Shown here: piece by piece, positions 62,804 to 64,000 of the stretch
Layout: the number at the start of each line of letters is the position of its first letter
Position numbering within the stretch: the first letter of the stretch is position 1
From: Dryas octopetala
Lineage: Eukaryota > Streptophyta > Magnoliopsida > Rosales > Rosaceae
Reading direction: 5' to 3'
DNA: 64,000 nt
Assembly: GCA_963921425.1 (NCBI GenBank)
Contig: OY992840.1
Coordinates: 1,552,501 to 1,616,500 of the forward strand
The notes under the pieces: model-generated
What the model saw: the letters and a program-made list of their open reading frames with translations, nothing else
Databases searched by the model: none
Told to the model about the DNA's origin: nothing
Made by a program: the position numbers and the translations under genes

Positions 62804-63805
62804 GTATTCCTGATTTTGCTGAAGTTTATAGCTTCATTGGGAGTGTTTTTGATCTAGACACAAAGGGCCATGCTCAGAAACTCAAGGAAATGAATCCCAT
62901 CAATTTCGAAACTGTGAGTTGGATTAAACTATATCACTTTCAGTGATTTATTCTTGCAAGTTTAAAATCTATAATGCTTGAAATTGTGTAAGATTTGCCT
63001 GTCTAGCATTTTTACAGAGAAAAGTTTATTGTCATCAGATAGAGGAAAGGACCCTGTATAATGGTGGTTTTTGGCCAATAAATAAATAGCGAGGGCAGGT
63101 GTGCCTATAATTATTATAATTATGAGAGGTGATGTGACTGTAATTGTAATTGGTTATTTCTACAGGTTTTGCTGTTGATGAGAAACCTCAGCATGAACTT
63201 GTCTAGTCCAGACTTTGAGCCAATTGTAAGTATTACTATTTCTTGTTGTTATAATTGTAATTTTCATTTGAGCAAGTTATATGTTTCTATTGTTTCTCAT
63301 TGAGGCTATGCTTATTCTCATCAATCCCCAATGCCCTTCTAGATTTGGGTATCTAAAACAATGTGGTTCTGATATATTGCTTTTTTCATAAAAGTGGCAC
63401 ATATGACTTGCTATGTTTAGTTGTTTACATGAGTTACTTGTTTTTGGGTTGCTGAAGGATTTTTTGTTCTAGCATAATAAAGCTACATGTTTTTTATTTT
63501 ATTTTTGCTTACATGTTTTATAGTGTCAAGCAGTATTAAAAATAAATACTGCTAGGCTTTGTGGATAAATCATACATGCTGACTTAGAGAAAAATGACTT
63601 AAAAATAAATACTCACTGATGTCCTGACTTCTCATTTAATTTGACATCACCATACAAATATATTTCTTTTTTATAAAACTTGTGACATTCTTTAATGTTG
63701 ACTGGTTAGTCATGTTGTTTGGTTCAGAGGAAGGTCCTGGTCAATATGAAAACAGTTACTGCAGGAATTGTTGCCAATGCTCAGATTAATGATTTGTCAT
63801 GTTGA
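62804..63805 (+). pseudogene. C-terminal exons of a REVEILLE (LCL/RVE-type MYB) gene
   Basis: Three spliced pieces: 62804-62913 ([30 protein letters not shown]), 63166-63225 (VLLLMRNLSMNLSSPDFEPI) and 63728-63805 (RKVLVNMKTVTAGIVANAQI, then NDLSC and a stop). Together they are the conserved C-terminal region of the RVE4/RVE6/RVE8 clock-associated transcription factors. The DNA-binding SHAQKYF MYB domain is not found upstream, where the GINT1-like exon lies instead. The last exon lacks residues expected after RKVL. Splice sites are kept. The upstream exon ends in a phase that would not join in frame with 62804. Confidence 0.8.
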
Positions 63806-64000
63806 ACTTTTTAGTACTTAAAGTTAACTGGTATGTGCTTTCCATTTCTTATATCATCTACCAATGTACCCTCACTTATGTCTCCTCCTCTTATCTTTTT
63901 CTTTCCCCCTTCTCATTTTTGGCCATTTTTACCTTGTGAGTGTTTGTCTTCACAACAACTTCGTGACATTTAACTTTTTCCCCCTTAAGGAAGAAGTTTG

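Larger units (their letters stand above)
61291..64000 (+). mobile_element. CACTA-type terminus with gene fragments behind it (candidate Pack-CACTA, right end outside window)
   Basis: The sequence at 61291 begins CACTACAAGAA, the standard terminus of plant CACTA (En/Spm) transposons. The next roughly 260 bases carry about eight copies of ctgatat or its complement atatcag, as expected of subterminal transposase-binding motifs. A leader-like frame (61642-62103) and exon fragments of two unrelated genes follow. The opposite terminus (expected ...TTCTTGTAGTG) is not seen before the window ends, so the full extent is unknown and the link between terminus and fragments is inferred. Confidence 0.5.

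Overview
The window is nuclear DNA of a flowering plant. Genes are intron-rich with GT-AG splice sites, spacers are AT-rich, and transposable elements of many plant superfamilies are nested in one another. The protein families point to a eudicot. The transposon flavour suggests a woody rosid such as Rosaceae, but that is an impression and cannot be proven from the sequence alone. No tRNA, rRNA, CRISPR array or bacterial feature was seen.

Four protein-coding genes look intact. (1) 3905-8015 (+): a bromodomain protein of the plant SWI/SNF-associated BRD type, nine exons. (2) 11827-13599 (-): an intronless family-92 glycosyltransferase with an N-terminal membrane anchor. (3) 33401-34411 (+): phosphopantothenoylcysteine decarboxylase (HAL3-type) of coenzyme A synthesis. 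(4) 37367-54915 (-): a 26-exon NAT10/Kre33-type RNA cytidine acetyltransferase of about 1024 residues. They are unrelated housekeeping or regulatory genes and form no pathway or cluster.

Between and inside them the window is mostly mobile DNA and gene debris: a decayed En/Spm-type transposase (0.2-1.3 kb); a Mutator-type MITE and a Tourist-type MITE (15-16 kb); a TIR element embedded in a TA microsatellite (18.9-19.8 kb); a decayed Ulp1-type (C48) cysteine-protease gene (21.1-29.1 kb) whose catalytic exon is split by a 3.1-kb non-autonomous hAT element with a perfect 8-bp target duplication; a homeodomain fragment (31.8 kb); a 3-oxoacyl-ACP-reductase pseudogene directly behind HAL3, carrying another Mutator MITE in an intron (35-36.5 kb); a nested stack of insertions in the 5.6-kb ninth intron of the acetyltransferase gene; a second hAT-like element (56.3-58 kb); an unusual minisatellite with a flipping core (59.7-60.1 kb); and, at the right edge, a CACTA-type terminus followed by exon pieces of two unrelated genes.

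The most noteworthy systems are the right-edge gene-fragment cluster (61.3-64 kb, possible Pack-CACTA), the nested intron-9 insertions containing a C2-domain gene fragment, the hAT disruption of the C48 protease gene, and the hairpin-loop inversions in the 59.7-kb minisatellite. Exon boundaries were derived by hand from reading-frame continuity and splice consensus. Family assignments come from recognised motifs, not from database searches.
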